Shown here piece by piece: positions 37,427 to 46,254 of a DNA stretch of 64,000 bases. Location of the stretch: contig NZ_CP163518.1 of assembly GCF_041080625.1 (NCBI RefSeq), forward strand, positions 6,875,501-6,939,500, in the 5' to 3' direction. Made by a program: the position numbers and the translations under genes. The first letter of the stretch is position 1. Each line of letters begins with the position of its first letter. Source of the DNA: Streptomyces sp. CG1 (GTDB taxonomy: Bacteria > Actinomycetota > Actinomycetes > Streptomycetales > Streptomycetaceae). The notes beneath the pieces are model-generated. The model ran no database searches and was not told the origin of the DNA. It worked only from the letters and a program-made list of their open reading frames with translations.

Positions 37427-38908
37427 ATGAACGAGCTGGTCCGCCAGCACACCGCCCTCGACGACTCCGATCTCGAGTGGCTCCATCTGCTGGTCTCGGA
37501 GTGGCAGCTGCTCTCCGACCTCTCCTTCGCCGACCTGGTCCTGTGGGTCCCCACCCGCGACGGCACGCGGTACGTCTCGGTCGCCCAGATGCGCCCCAAT
37601 ACCGGCCCCACCTCCTACCAGGACGACATGGTCGGCCACCTCGTCCCGCGCGGCCGCAGGCCCATGCTGGACGCGGCGCTGGACGAGGGCCGGATCGTGC
37701 GCGAAGGTGACCCGGAGTGGCGTGAAGAGGTCCCCGTACGGGTCGAGTCCATCCCCGTACGACGCGAGGGTCGTGTCCTCGGTGTGATCGCCCGCAACAC
37801 CAATCTGCTGACCGTCCGCACCCCGAGCCGGCTGGAGCTCACCTATCTCCAGAGCGCCTCGGACCTGGCGCAGATGATCGCTGCAGGATCGTTCCCCTTC
37901 CCCGACCAGCAGGTCGACATGGACGCCTCGCCGCGCGTCGGCGACGGCCTGATCCGGCTGGACGCGGACGGCGTCGTCCAGTACGCCTCCCCGAACGCGC
38001 TGTCCGCCTACCACCGGCTCGGCCTCGCCGCCGACCTGGTCGGCCAGCACCTCGGCCAGACCACCGCCGAGCTGGCCCCGACCCGCGGCCCGGTGGACGA
38101 GGCGCTCGTCAAGCTGGCCAGCGGCTGGGCGCCGCGCGAGTTCGAGATCGAGACCAACGACGGAGTGATCCAGTTCCGGGCGATCCCGCTCAAGCCCAAG
38201 GGCACCCGGATCGGTTCCCTGGTGCTGTGCCGGGACGTCACCGAACTGCGGCGCCGCGAGCGCGAGTTGATCACCAAGGACGCGACCATCCGGGAGATCC
38301 ACCACCGGGTGAAGAACAACCTCCAGACGGTCGCCGCGCTGCTGCGGCTGCAGGCCCGGCGCATCGAGTCCGAGCGTGGCCGGGAGGCCCTGGAGGAGGC
38401 CGTCCGCCGGGTCGGCTCGATCGCCATCGTGCATGAGACGCTGTCTCAGAATCTGGATGAGCGTGTGGAGTTCGACGACATCGCCGACCGGGTGCTGGCG
38501 ATGGTCGCCGAGATCTCGCCGGGCAAGGTGACCGGCCGGCGCACGGGCCGCTTCGGGATACTCGACGCCGAGGTCGCCACCCCGCTGTCGATGGTCCTCA
38601 CCGAGGTCCTGCAGAACGCCCTGGAGCACGGCTTCCGCGAGGGCGACACCGGCACGGTCGAGGTCTCCGCGGTCCGTGGCGGCACCACCAAGGAGGCCCG
38701 TCTCCTCGTCACCGTCCAGGACGACGGGATCGGCCTGCCCGAGGGCTTCGACCCGCACCGCTCGGGCAACCTCGGCCTGCAGATCGTACGCACCCTGGTC
38801 GAGGGCGAGTTGGGCGGTTCCTTCGACATGGTCCCGGCGCCGGGCCGGGGGACCCGGGTGATCCTCGACATTCCGGTGCAGACGCAGAAGCAGTCAACAG
38901 CCCGTTGA
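37427..38908 (+). CDS. soluble PdtaS-like sensor histidine kinase
   Basis: 493 residues, no membrane segment. Order: GAF-like N-terminus (about 1-150), PAS (about 170-275), HisKA_2 with phospho-acceptor His293 in REIHHRVKNNLQT, and HATPase with N-box LTEVLQNALEHGF and G-boxes DDGIGLPEGF and GNLGLQIVRTLVEG. It is an orthologue in kind of mycobacterial PdtaS, which signals to an ANTAR RNA-binding regulator; no partner is adjacent. The GTG at 37418 is an alternative start. A dre site lies in the leader. Confidence 0.88.
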   Translation: MNELVRQHTALDDSDLEWLHLLVSEWQLLSDLSFADLVLWVPTRDGTRYVSVAQMRPNTGPTSYQDDMVGHLVPRGRRPMLDAALDEGRIVREGDPEWREEVPVRVESIPVRREGRVLGVIARNTNLLTVRTPSRLELTYLQSASDLAQMIAAGSFPFPDQQVDMDASPRVGDGLIRLDADGVVQYASPNALSAYHRLGLAADLVGQHLGQTTAELAPTRGPVDEALVKLASGWAPREFEIETNDGVIQFRAIPLKPKGTRIGSLVLCRDVTELRRRERELITKDATIREIHHRVKNNLQTVAALLRLQARRIESERGREALEEAVRRVGSIAIVHETLSQNLDERVEFDDIADRVLAMVAEISPGKVTGRRTGRFGILDAEVATPLSMVLTEVLQNALEHGFREGDTGTVEVSAVRGGTTKEARLLVTVQDDGIGLPEGFDPHRSGNLGLQIVRTLVEGELGGSFDMVPAPGRGTRVILDIPVQTQKQSTAR

Positions 38909-38978
38909 CGAGCGGAGGTTGGCATCGGCCCGCTGGCGCGCGGGGCTCGGGCGGTGCGCCGGCGCTGGTGCGGACAGC

Positions 38979-39010
38979 AAAAAGCCCCGGACCGCCTTGG
39001 GTCCGAGGCT
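38979..39010 (-). terminator. intrinsic terminator of wblE
   Basis: On the minus strand AGCCTCGGACC pairs with GGTCCGGGGCT (11 bp, one G-T), followed by TTTTT. It lies about 130 nt after the wblE stop and has the classic stem plus U-tract. Confidence 0.8.
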
Positions 39011-39138
39011 CGTGCTCGTTGCTGCTCTGCTAAATCGCTAGCGGCATCGGGGGATACTGCGCGCTGCGGCTCGGGGGCGGGAGATGCGTGCGGGCTGCAC
39101 GCGCCGCCAAGCTCAGGCTGTCAGCAGGGGTGGGTATG

Positions 39139-39396
39139 TCAGGCGGAGGCCTGACGGGCCCGGTTGCGGGCGGCGCGGCGCTTCATGGCGCGGCGCTCGT
39201 CCTCGCTGAGACCACCCCAGACGCCGGAGTCCTGACCGGACTCGAGCGCCCACTGCAGACACTGCTCGATCACCGGGCAGCGACGGCAGACGGCCTTGGC
39301 TTCCTCGATCTGCAGCAGCGCAGGACCGGTGTTGCCGATGGGGAAGAAGAGCTCGGGGTCTTCCTCGCGGCAAACGGCGTTGTGACGCCAGTCCAT
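39139..39396 (-). CDS. wblE: WhiB-family iron-sulfur regulator WblE
   Basis: 85 residues. The four [4Fe-4S] cysteines are Cys9, Cys37, Cys40 and Cys46; the GVWGG turn is at 58-62, and a basic C-terminus (RRAMKRRAARNRAR) mediates DNA contact. Size and sequence match WblE (SCO5240) and mycobacterial WhiB1, an NO-sensitive regulator that binds the principal sigma factor. The position between the PdtaS-like kinase and the lipid kinase is conserved in Streptomyces. Confidence 0.93.
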   Translation of the reverse strand: MDWRHNAVCREEDPELFFPIGNTGPALLQIEEAKAVCRRCPVIEQCLQWALESGQDSGVWGGLSEDERRAMKRRAARNRARQASA

Positions 39397-39728
39397 GGCT
39401 GCTACCTCTCCTTGGTTTCTCTGAACGTATGACGTTCAGGTTGCTTGTGAATGTGAACGCTTTCACGAATCCCTCAACAAGTGAAGGGCCGACCGCCGAG
39501 TCTTCCCCGGCGTGGTCCTTGGTTTGAAGAGGGGTTCTGGTGACCAGTGGAGGCCGGTGTTGCGGGCCGTCCCGATCGCCACGTAGAGACTCGCAAACCT
39601 CAGCGGCGGATACAACCCCTTCAGGAAAGTTTTTTTTGATTCCTCGGTGTCGACTAGGTCACAGCCGTACTTCCATGGGGTGGATCCTGGCCTAAACGTT
39701 CGAGTGAAAGGACTTTGGCGCCTTCCGC
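39397..39728 (-). other. 332-bp wblE upstream region
   Basis: No credible gene. It is less G+C-rich than its surroundings and has a T8 run near 39630-39640. It should contain the wblE promoter and a long 5' leader. I see no clear operator. Confidence 0.4.
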
Positions 39729-40697
39729 TCACACAATCACACGCAGTGCACGGCGTACGCCTGTGAACGTCACGCTTGTGCGCAGTCCGAGGTGGTCACC
39801 GTCCATCTGCAGGGGGAGGGGCGCCTTCGAATGCAAGGTGAACTGGTCCATGTCGTGCAGCGAGACCACGTGCCTGCCATGGGGTCCGCGCTCGGGGGAC
39901 GAAGTGAGCAACTGGGTGCCATACCGGGCAACCGCGGCCGTCGACAGGCGGCGCAGACCCAAGATGTCGACGCCTGTGTCGAACGAGGCCTTAGGCGACG
40001 TGTACATGGGGCGATTGCCGAAATACGTCCAAGGGGACGTGTTCGAGATTATGGCGAGCACAAGATCGGTGATCGGGTCCTCGCCGGGCTGCTCCAGTGT
40101 GATCGAGCCGTGCCGGCGGTTCGGCTCGCCGAGGAACTGCCGGACCACCTGTCGCACGTACAGCCCGTGTGTCGACTTCTTGCCGCGCTCGCGCTGCTGT
40201 TCGACCCGGCCGACGACGCCCGCGTCGAAGCCGAGTCCGGCGTTGAAGGTGAACCAGCGGTCCGGGACCGCCTCGTCCTCGGTGCCGGGCGTGCCCGAGG
40301 CCAGGCCGAGGCCGACGAACCGCTCGCTGCCCTCGCGCAGCGCGTCCAGTAGGGCGCCGGTGGCCTCCACCGGGTCGTTGGGCAGGCCCAGCGCGCGGGC
40401 GAAGACGTTGGTGGAGCCGCCGGGGACCACGGCGAAGCCCGGCAGCCGGTCCGGGTCGGGGCCGGCGTGCAGGAGGCCGTTGACGACCTCGTTGACCGTG
40501 CCGTCGCCGCCGAGGGCCACCACGAGGTCGATGTCGTCGCTGTCCGCCGCCTGCCGGCCGAGGTCGCGCGCGTGGCCGCGGTACTCGGTGGTGACCGCCT
40601 CCAGCTTCATCTCGCTCGCCAGTGCGTGGATCAGGACGTCGCGCCTGCGTGCGCTGGTGGTGGTAGCCGCCGGATTGACCACGAGAAGTGCACGCAT
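39729..40697 (-). CDS. diacylglycerol kinase-family lipid kinase
   Basis: 322 residues. The ATP-binding GGDGT is at 63-67 in VVALGGDGTVNEVVNG, and PGGSTNVFARALG follows, both diagnostic of the DagK/YegS/sphingosine kinase fold. The C-terminal beta-sandwich contains FTFNAGLGFDAGVV. It phosphorylates a lipid such as diacylglycerol at the membrane; substrate is unproven. Length is typical. Confidence 0.9.
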   Translation of the reverse strand: MRALLVVNPAATTTSARRRDVLIHALASEMKLEAVTTEYRGHARDLGRQAADSDDIDLVVALGGDGTVNEVVNGLLHAGPDPDRLPGFAVVPGGSTNVFARALGLPNDPVEATGALLDALREGSERFVGLGLASGTPGTEDEAVPDRWFTFNAGLGFDAGVVGRVEQQRERGKKSTHGLYVRQVVRQFLGEPNRRHGSITLEQPGEDPITDLVLAIISNTSPWTYFGNRPMYTSPKASFDTGVDILGLRRLSTAAVARYGTQLLTSSPERGPHGRHVVSLHDMDQFTLHSKAPLPLQMDGDHLGLRTSVTFTGVRRALRVIV

Positions 40698-40857
40698 GGA
40701 GGGCAGCCTACCTACCTGGCGGTACCCGTCCTACACCGAGGTAGGGATCGGGTAAGAGGGAAGCGCGTGAGCCTGAACACTTCGGGCAGCGGCGCCCATC
40801 CGGCGCCGACGAGCGCCCAACTCCCGGGCGCGTCCGGCCGACGGCTACCCTTCTGGT

Positions 40858-41301
40858 GTGAGCAGCGAGCAGAACCCCGCCCCGGACGCCGCCGTAGCCG
40901 AAGGGCCCCGGCCCCGTCGGCTGACGTATGCCGCCCTGCTGGCCGCCCTGGAAGGCCTCGCGCTGGTGGTCGGCGGGCTCTGGGTGTTCGTGCTCGGGCT
41001 CACCGGAGACCCGGACGACCGGCAGCAGGCCCTGACCCTGGGCATCACGCTGGTCGTGCTCGCGCTGCTTCCGCTGTTCGCCGCGCGCGGACTGCTGCTG
41101 CGGCGCGGCTGGAGCCGTGGCCCCGCGGTGATCACCCAGCTCATGGCCCTGCCGATCGCCTACAACCTGCTCAAGGCCGACAGCATGGCCATCCCGGCCG
41201 GGATCGCCCTGGCCGTCGTAGCCGTGGCGGCGCTCGTGCTGCTCGTCAACGGCGAGACGACCCGGGCCCTCGGCATCAAGGGGCCGGGCCGCGCCGAGTA
41301 G
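40858..41301 (+). CDS. four-helix membrane protein
   Basis: 147 residues from a GTG. A polar N-terminus of about 22 residues is followed by four hydrophobic segments (AALLAALEGLALVVGGLWVF; LTLGITLVVLALLPLFAARG; VITQLMALPIAYNLLKA; AGIALAVVAVAALVLLVNG). It is a Streptomyces-conserved integral membrane protein of unknown function, convergent with the sigma factor gene sigH. Confidence 0.8.
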   Translation: MSSEQNPAPDAAVAEGPRPRRLTYAALLAALEGLALVVGGLWVFVLGLTGDPDDRQQALTLGITLVVLALLPLFAARGLLLRRGWSRGPAVITQLMALPIAYNLLKADSMAIPAGIALAVVAVAALVLLVNGETTRALGIKGPGRAE

Positions 41302-41341
41302 CCCCAGGCGCTCCGCTCGTCCGTTCTGCTCACTCCTCGGC

Positions 41342-42475
41342 CTACTCCTCGACGAGGAGCTTCTCCCGCAGCTGGGCCAGCGTGCGGGCCAGCAGCCGGG
41401 AGACGTGCATCTGGGAGATGCCCACCTCCTGCGCGATCTGCGACTGGGTCATGTTCCCGAAGAAGCGCAGCAGCAGGATCCGCTTCTCCCGCGGCGGGAG
41501 ATCCTCCAGCAGCGGCTTCAGCGACTCCCGGTACTCCACGCCCTCCAGCGCCTCGTCCTCCGCGCCGAGGGTGTCGGCGACCGCAGGCGACTCGTCGTCG
41601 GTGTCGGGGACGTCCAGGGACAGCGTGGAGTACGCGTTGGCGGACTCCAGGCCCTCGAGGACCTCCTCCTCCGAGATCGCGAGCTTCTCGGCCAGCTCGT
41701 GGACCGTGGGGGAGCGGCCGTGCAGCTGGGACAGCTCGGCCGTCGCCGTGGTCAGCGCGAGCCGCAGCTCCTGCAGCCGGCGCGGCACGCGGACCGCCCA
41801 GCCCTTGTCGCGGAAGTGCCGCTTGATCTCGCCGACCACGGTCGGGGTGGCGTACGTGGAGAACTCCACGCCGCGCTCCGGGTCGAACCGGTCCACGGAC
41901 TTGATCAGACCGATCGTGGCGACCTGGGTGAGGTCGTCCAGCGGCTCGCCGCGGTTGCGGAACCGGCGCGCCAGGTGCTCCACGAGCGGCAGGTGCATAC
42001 GGACCAGCTGATTGCGCAGCTCCGCGTACTCCGCGCTGCCCGCGTTCAGCTTGCGCAGTTCGACGAACATCGCCCGCGCACCGCTGCGGTCCTGGGGCGT
42101 GTGCTGTGCGGCCTGCACGGCCTCCGCGCCCAGTGCCTCGTCCTCGGCGTTTCGCTCGTGCTCGCTCATCGTCCCGCCCGTAGCCCTTCCCCGAGCCCTG
42201 GCCTCCGCGTGGACGGCGGGTCCGGCGCCGCCGGGTTCCTCCGGCTGTACGACCTGCACCGCGCCGTCACCTCCGGCACCCGCGGAGTCGTCCACCGGGT
42301 GCGGCCTGGCCTGCTCGGGGATGCCGTCGATGCCGTCCGCCATGCGCCGGGAACCGTCCCGGGGGGCTTCCCCGGAGATCTCGCCCGCGCTCGACCAGGG
42401 GGCACCCCCGTCCCCGGCCGGCAGCTCGCGTGTGCCGCGCTCTTCGTCCCGCACCGGACCGTCCCCGTTCCTCAC
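41342..42475 (-). CDS. sigH: stress-response sigma factor SigH (SigB/F/G family)
   Basis: 377 residues from a GTG that overlaps the prsH stop. The conserved sigma-B-type part begins at an internal ATG (42169, 275 residues: MSEHERNAEDEA): region 2 with DDLTQVATIGLIKSVDRFDP and FSTYATPTVVGEIKRHFRD, region 3, and region 4 with MTQSQIAQEVGISQMHVSRL. The N-terminal extension of about 100 residues is low-complexity. S. coelicolor sigH is known to give several isoforms by alternative starts and proteolysis; another in-frame ATG is at 42343. It controls osmotic and septation responses. Confidence 0.9.
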   Translation of the reverse strand: MRNGDGPVRDEERGTRELPAGDGGAPWSSAGEISGEAPRDGSRRMADGIDGIPEQARPHPVDDSAGAGGDGAVQVVQPEEPGGAGPAVHAEARARGRATGGTMSEHERNAEDEALGAEAVQAAQHTPQDRSGARAMFVELRKLNAGSAEYAELRNQLVRMHLPLVEHLARRFRNRGEPLDDLTQVATIGLIKSVDRFDPERGVEFSTYATPTVVGEIKRHFRDKGWAVRVPRRLQELRLALTTATAELSQLHGRSPTVHELAEKLAISEEEVLEGLESANAYSTLSLDVPDTDDESPAVADTLGAEDEALEGVEYRESLKPLLEDLPPREKRILLLRFFGNMTQSQIAQEVGISQMHVSRLLARTLAQLREKLLVEE

Positions 42476-42888
42476 GCCGGGCCGGGGCCCGCGCCGCGCT
42501 GTTTGTAGAGGCTGATCGACACAGTCTTGTCCTCGTCGACGGCGGACGAGACCTTGCCTGCGAGGGCCGACAGCACGGTCCAGGCGAAGGTGTCCCGCGA
42601 GGGGGCGTGACCGTCCGTGGTCGGCGCCGAGACCGTGACCTCCAGCGAGTCGTCGACGAGCCGGAAGACACAGCTGAGCACGGAGCCGGGCACGGCCTGT
42701 TGGAGCAGGATCGCGCAGGCCTCGTCCACGGCGATGCGCAGGTCCTCGATCTCGTCCAGGGTGAAGTCCAAGCGGGCCGCGAGACCGGCCGTGGCCGTCC
42801 GCAGCACCGACAGGTAGGCACCCGCGGCCGGCAGCCGGACTTCCACGAAGTCCTGATTCGCCGCGGGCTCGCCTGCGATCTGGGACAC
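42472..42888 (-). CDS. prsH: anti-sigma factor PrsH (UshX), RsbW-like kinase
   Basis: 138 residues of the HATPase (GHKL) fold. N-box LRIAVDEACAILLQQ is clear; the C-terminal part binds SigH. It holds SigH inactive until an anti-anti-sigma factor takes over. The GTG at 42888 has GGAGG 5 nt upstream, so it is preferred to the ATG at 42900, where that GGAGG would be coding. The stop overlaps the sigH GTG (GTGA). Confidence 0.88.
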   Translation of the reverse strand: MSQIAGEPAANQDFVEVRLPAAGAYLSVLRTATAGLAARLDFTLDEIEDLRIAVDEACAILLQQAVPGSVLSCVFRLVDDSLEVTVSAPTTDGHAPSRDTFAWTVLSALAGKVSSAVDEDKTVSISLYKQRGAGPGPA

Positions 42889-43236
42889 CCTCACCTCCAT
42901 GGTGGTACAAGCTTTACGGGGCCGAGGGTCGCCCCCCGGGGTAACGCGTACGTGGTTCGGCGGTGACGCTATCGCGCTCCGAACGTTCCTGTCCCGGGAC
43001 CCCAACCCCCCTGGCGTCACTCACAGTAAAGCTGCGCATACGCTCCGTGTCTAGAGGGTTTGCGGGCCCAAATGGGAAGAGCGCGCGCCGGGTTGACGTA
43101 CCCAGACGTCAGACGCTCGAACCGTCGTGCGGCCGCCGCCGCATGCAGTGTCACACGAGAACGCGGTCGGACGGGAATGTGACCACGCCAGAATCCGCGC
43201 GACGAGATCCGCTCAGGCGAGAACCGGGACGACGAT
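42889..43236 (-). other. 348-bp upstream region of prsH-sigH
   Basis: No credible gene. It contains a sigma-B-type promoter (43098-43122, minus strand), leaving a leader of about 200 nt before prsH. Confidence 0.5.
43098..43122 (-). promoter_or_regulatory. sigma-B/sigma-H-type promoter upstream of prsH-sigH
   Basis: Minus strand: GTTC (-35), 15-nt spacer, GGGTAC (-10). This fits the Streptomyces sigma-B-family consensus GTTT-N14-16-GGGTAY with one mismatch, and implies autoregulation by SigH or control by SigB. Confidence 0.65.
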
Positions 43237-43497
43237 TCAGACGAGAACGTGGTCCACGAAGCACCACCGCCATTCCTCGCCGGGCTCGAAGGACCGCATG
43301 ACCGGGTGACCGGACGTCTCGTGGTGCTGTGTCGCGTGCCTCCCCGGAGAGGAGTCGCAACAGCCGACGTGGCCGCAGCTGAGACACAGCCGCAGCTGCA
43401 CCGGGTGCGTGCCGTCCCGCAGGCACTCCGGGCAGGTCGGGTCGAGCGGGTCCGGTTCCGGGTGCGGCAGCGCGTCGCCGTGCGTGCACTGTTTCAT
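43237..43497 (-). CDS. UBP-type zinc finger protein (86 aa)
   Basis: 86 residues with the ubiquitin-hydrolase-type zinc finger (ZnF-UBP): a series CTHG, CPECLRDG, LCLSCGHVGCCD, then HATQHHETSGHPV, ending with a Trp-rich strand (EEWRWCFVDHVLV). The fold normally binds the C-terminal Gly-Gly of ubiquitin. In Streptomyces a stand-alone copy is conserved but the ligand is unknown (no ubiquitin; Pup is the nearest analogue in actinobacteria). It is divergent from the antiporter with 61 bp between starts. Confidence 0.85.
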   Translation of the reverse strand: MKQCTHGDALPHPEPDPLDPTCPECLRDGTHPVQLRLCLSCGHVGCCDSSPGRHATQHHETSGHPVMRSFEPGEEWRWCFVDHVLV

Positions 43498-43558
43498 GAT
43501 TGCCAGATTACGACGGGTGTGCGGGTGGCCGCGCGGAAAATGAGGGTGGGCGAGGATC

Positions 43559-45154
43559 ATGGACGTGATGCCGCTGCTGTTGCTGGTGGCGGGCAGCGCG
43601 GGGTTCGCGGGGATCGCCCGGCGCACCCCGGTGCCGGCGCCCCTGCTGCTAGTCGCGATCGGTCTGGCCGTTTCGTACGTCCCCGGGATCCCGCATTACA
43701 CGCTGGACCCGGACATCGTCCTGCCGCTGGTGCTGCCCCCGCTGCTCTACAAGGAGGGCACCGAGAGCTCGTACCTCGATCTGCGGGCCCAGATGCGGCC
43801 CGTGGGACTGCTGTCGTTCGGGTACGTGCTCTTCGCGACCTTCGCCGTCGGCTGGGCCGCCTATCTCGTCGTACCGGGGCTGCCGCTGCCCGCCGCGCTG
43901 GTGCTGGGCGCGGTGGTCGCGCCGACGGACGCGGTCGCGGCCGCGGCGATCGCGCGCCGGGTCGGCCTGCCGTCCCGGATCACCACCATCCTCCAGGGCG
44001 AGTCCCTGCTGAACGACGCCACCGCGATCACCGCCTACAAGGTGGCCCTCGCCGCGGCCGTCGGCGAGGGCGCCACCTGGGCGGGCGGCATCGTGGAGTT
44101 TCTGCGGGCCGCGGTCGGCGGGGTGCTCGTCGGACTCGTGCTCATGGTGCCGATCCACTGGCTGCGCACGCATCTGAAGGAGGCGCTGCTGCAGAACACC
44201 CTCTCGCTGCTGATCCCGTTCGTCGCCTACGGCGTGGCCGAGCAGTTCCACGGCTCCGGCGTCCTCGCGGTCGTCGTGGTCGCGGTGTATCTCGGCCACC
44301 GCGCGTGGGAGGTCGACTTCGCCACCCGGCTCCAGGAGGACGCGGTGTGGCGAATGGTCGCCTTCCTGCTGGAATCGGCGGTGTTCGCGCTGATCGGCCT
44401 GCAACTGCCGACCGTCCTCAAGGGGTTGGGGGCGTACGAGGGGGGCGACGCGGCCTGGTACGCGATCGCGGTCTTCGTCGTGGTCGTGGCGGCCCGCTTC
44501 GCGTGGGTGTTCCCGGCGACCTTCCTGCCCCGCGCGCTCTCCAGCCGGATCAGGGAGCGCGAGGAGGGCGTCACCTGGCGGGCGCCGGTCGTGACGGGAT
44601 GGGCCGCCATGCGCGGGGTGGTGTCCCTGGCCATCGCGTTCTCGATCCCGCTCACGGTGCACGGCGGCGCCCCCTTCCCGCAGCGGAACCTGATCCTCTT
44701 CCTGACCTTCACCACGGTCATCGGCACGCTGGTGGCGCAGGGCCTGACGCTCGCGCCGCTGATCCGTCTGATGCGCTTCCCGGGACGCGATCCGCAGGCA
44801 GAGACGCTCGCCGAGGCCAACGCCCAGGCGCAGGCCTCCCGGGCCGCCGAGAGCCGCCTCGAGGACCTCCTCTCCGACGAGCGCAACGCTCTGCCCCCGC
44901 CGCTCGCCGACCGACTGCGCACGGTCCTGGAGCGCCGCCGCAACGCTGTCTGGGAGCGCCTCGGCCAGACCAACCCCGTCACCGGCGAGTCCGTCGACGA
45001 CACCTACCGCCGCCTCTCCCGCGAGATGATCAGCGCCGAACGCGAGGTCTTCGTCAAGCTCCGCGACCACCGCTACATCGACGACGAGATGCTGCGCGCG
45101 CTCCTCAGACGCCTGGACCTGGAGGAGGCGGCGGCCTATCGGGAGGCGGGTTAG
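43559..45154 (+). CDS. CPA1-family Na+/H+ antiporter
   Basis: 531 residues. About 12 membrane helices (residues 1-415) are followed by a cytoplasmic tail of about 110 residues with coiled-coil character (AEANAQAQASRAAESRLEDL). The ion-binding region shows VVAPTDAVAAAAIARRVG and GESLLNDATAITAYK, as in NhaP/NHE-type exchangers. It exchanges Na+ or K+ for H+ across the membrane. The stop overlaps the stop of the convergent PLP-enzyme gene. Confidence 0.9.
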   Translation: MDVMPLLLLVAGSAGFAGIARRTPVPAPLLLVAIGLAVSYVPGIPHYTLDPDIVLPLVLPPLLYKEGTESSYLDLRAQMRPVGLLSFGYVLFATFAVGWAAYLVVPGLPLPAALVLGAVVAPTDAVAAAAIARRVGLPSRITTILQGESLLNDATAITAYKVALAAAVGEGATWAGGIVEFLRAAVGGVLVGLVLMVPIHWLRTHLKEALLQNTLSLLIPFVAYGVAEQFHGSGVLAVVVVAVYLGHRAWEVDFATRLQEDAVWRMVAFLLESAVFALIGLQLPTVLKGLGAYEGGDAAWYAIAVFVVVVAARFAWVFPATFLPRALSSRIREREEGVTWRAPVVTGWAAMRGVVSLAIAFSIPLTVHGGAPFPQRNLILFLTFTTVIGTLVAQGLTLAPLIRLMRFPGRDPQAETLAEANAQAQASRAAESRLEDLLSDERNALPPPLADRLRTVLERRRNAVWERLGQTNPVTGESVDDTYRRLSREMISAEREVFVKLRDHRYIDDEMLRALLRRLDLEEAAAYREAG

Positions 45155-46050
45155 CCCTGCGGGAACGGCCGCCCGGTGACGACGGCGGCGATCGCTGTCC
45201 CGCGCGGGAAGGCGCCCTCGTCCGCGAGGGTCACAAGTCCGTAGAGCACTTTGGCGACATAGAGACGCTCGACGGGCAGCCCGTGGCGGTCCTCGAAGTC
45301 CTGGGCGAATGCGTGCAGTTCGGGTGTCGTACGGGCGTAACCGCCGAAGTGGAAGCGTTCGTCGAGGGACCAGGAGCCGGTACGGCAGCCGAAGGCACGT
45401 TCCTGCAGCGCCTGTATGTCACGCTCCAGGAAGCCGCCCCTGAGCACCGGTACGCCGAGCGCCCGCTGCCCCGCCGCCAGCCCGGCGGCCAGCCCCGCGA
45501 GCGTGCCGCCGGTGCCGCAGGCGACCGCGACGACGCCGGCGTGCCCGCGCAGCTCCTCGCCCAGCGCCCGGCAGCCGTGTACGGCCGCGCTGTTGCTGCC
45601 GCCCTCGGGTACGACGTACGCCTCCTCGGCAGCGGCCGCGCGCAGGATCGCGGCCAGGGTCTCCGGCTCGGTCTTGCATCGGTACGTCGACCTGTCGACG
45701 AAGTGCAGCCGCATGCCGTCCGCCGCGCACCGGGCCAGGGAGGGATTGAGCGGGCGGTCGGCCAATTCCTCGCCGCGGACCACGCCGACGGTCGGGAGCC
45801 GGAGAAGCCGGCCCGCGGCGGCGGTGGCGCGCAGGTGGTTGGAGTAGGCGCCGCCGAAGGTGACCAGCGGCCGGCCCTTCGCCGCCTCGATGTTCGGCAC
45901 GAGCTTGCGCCATTTGTTGCCGATGAGGTGGGGGTGGATCAGGTCGTCGCGCTTGAGGAGCAGCCGCAGACCATACCGCTCGAACCGGTCGTCCCGCACC
46001 TCTTGGAGGGGCGAGGGGAGCCGGGGAACGAGCGGATCGGGGCTGGTCAC
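45151..46050 (-). CDS. ACC deaminase / D-cysteine desulfhydrase family PLP enzyme
   Basis: 299 residues of fold-type II PLP enzymes. The PLP Lys is in LIGNKWRKL; TFGGAYSNHLRATAAAGRL is the typical substrate-binding segment and ACGTGGTLAGLAAGL the phosphate loop. Members deaminate 1-aminocyclopropane-1-carboxylate or desulfurate D-cysteine; sequence alone does not decide, and true ACC deaminases are usually about 340 residues. It is convergent with the antiporter. Confidence 0.82.
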   Translation of the reverse strand: MTSPDPLVPRLPSPLQEVRDDRFERYGLRLLLKRDDLIHPHLIGNKWRKLVPNIEAAKGRPLVTFGGAYSNHLRATAAAGRLLRLPTVGVVRGEELADRPLNPSLARCAADGMRLHFVDRSTYRCKTEPETLAAILRAAAAEEAYVVPEGGSNSAAVHGCRALGEELRGHAGVVAVACGTGGTLAGLAAGLAAGQRALGVPVLRGGFLERDIQALQERAFGCRTGSWSLDERFHFGGYARTTPELHAFAQDFEDRHGLPVERLYVAKVLYGLVTLADEGAFPRGTAIAAVVTGRPFPQG

Positions 46051-46254
46051 CGCTTCATTGTCACCCGGCGCGGGGCATGCGGCCGAGGGCGCCGCAGCGG
46101 AGGGGGCGGGGTCCTTCTTTGTGCCCAGTAATCCGATGATCTATTCCCGCTCATTTGGGTAATGGCGCGACCACGTTCCGTGATGGAAGGCTCGGGCGCC
46201 GAGACCGGTGCCCCCTGCGATTCGGCGCCGGGAATACCTGGGAGGCAATTCTCT

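Noticed and set aside
39590..39660. A sigma-R-like GGAAT element upstream of wblE (minus strand)
   Set aside because: The GGAAT is present but no GTT lies 18 nt downstream.
43249..46131. 960-codon + strand frame
   Set aside because: It overlaps three genes with good motifs and is Arg/Gly/Ala-rich; a shadow.
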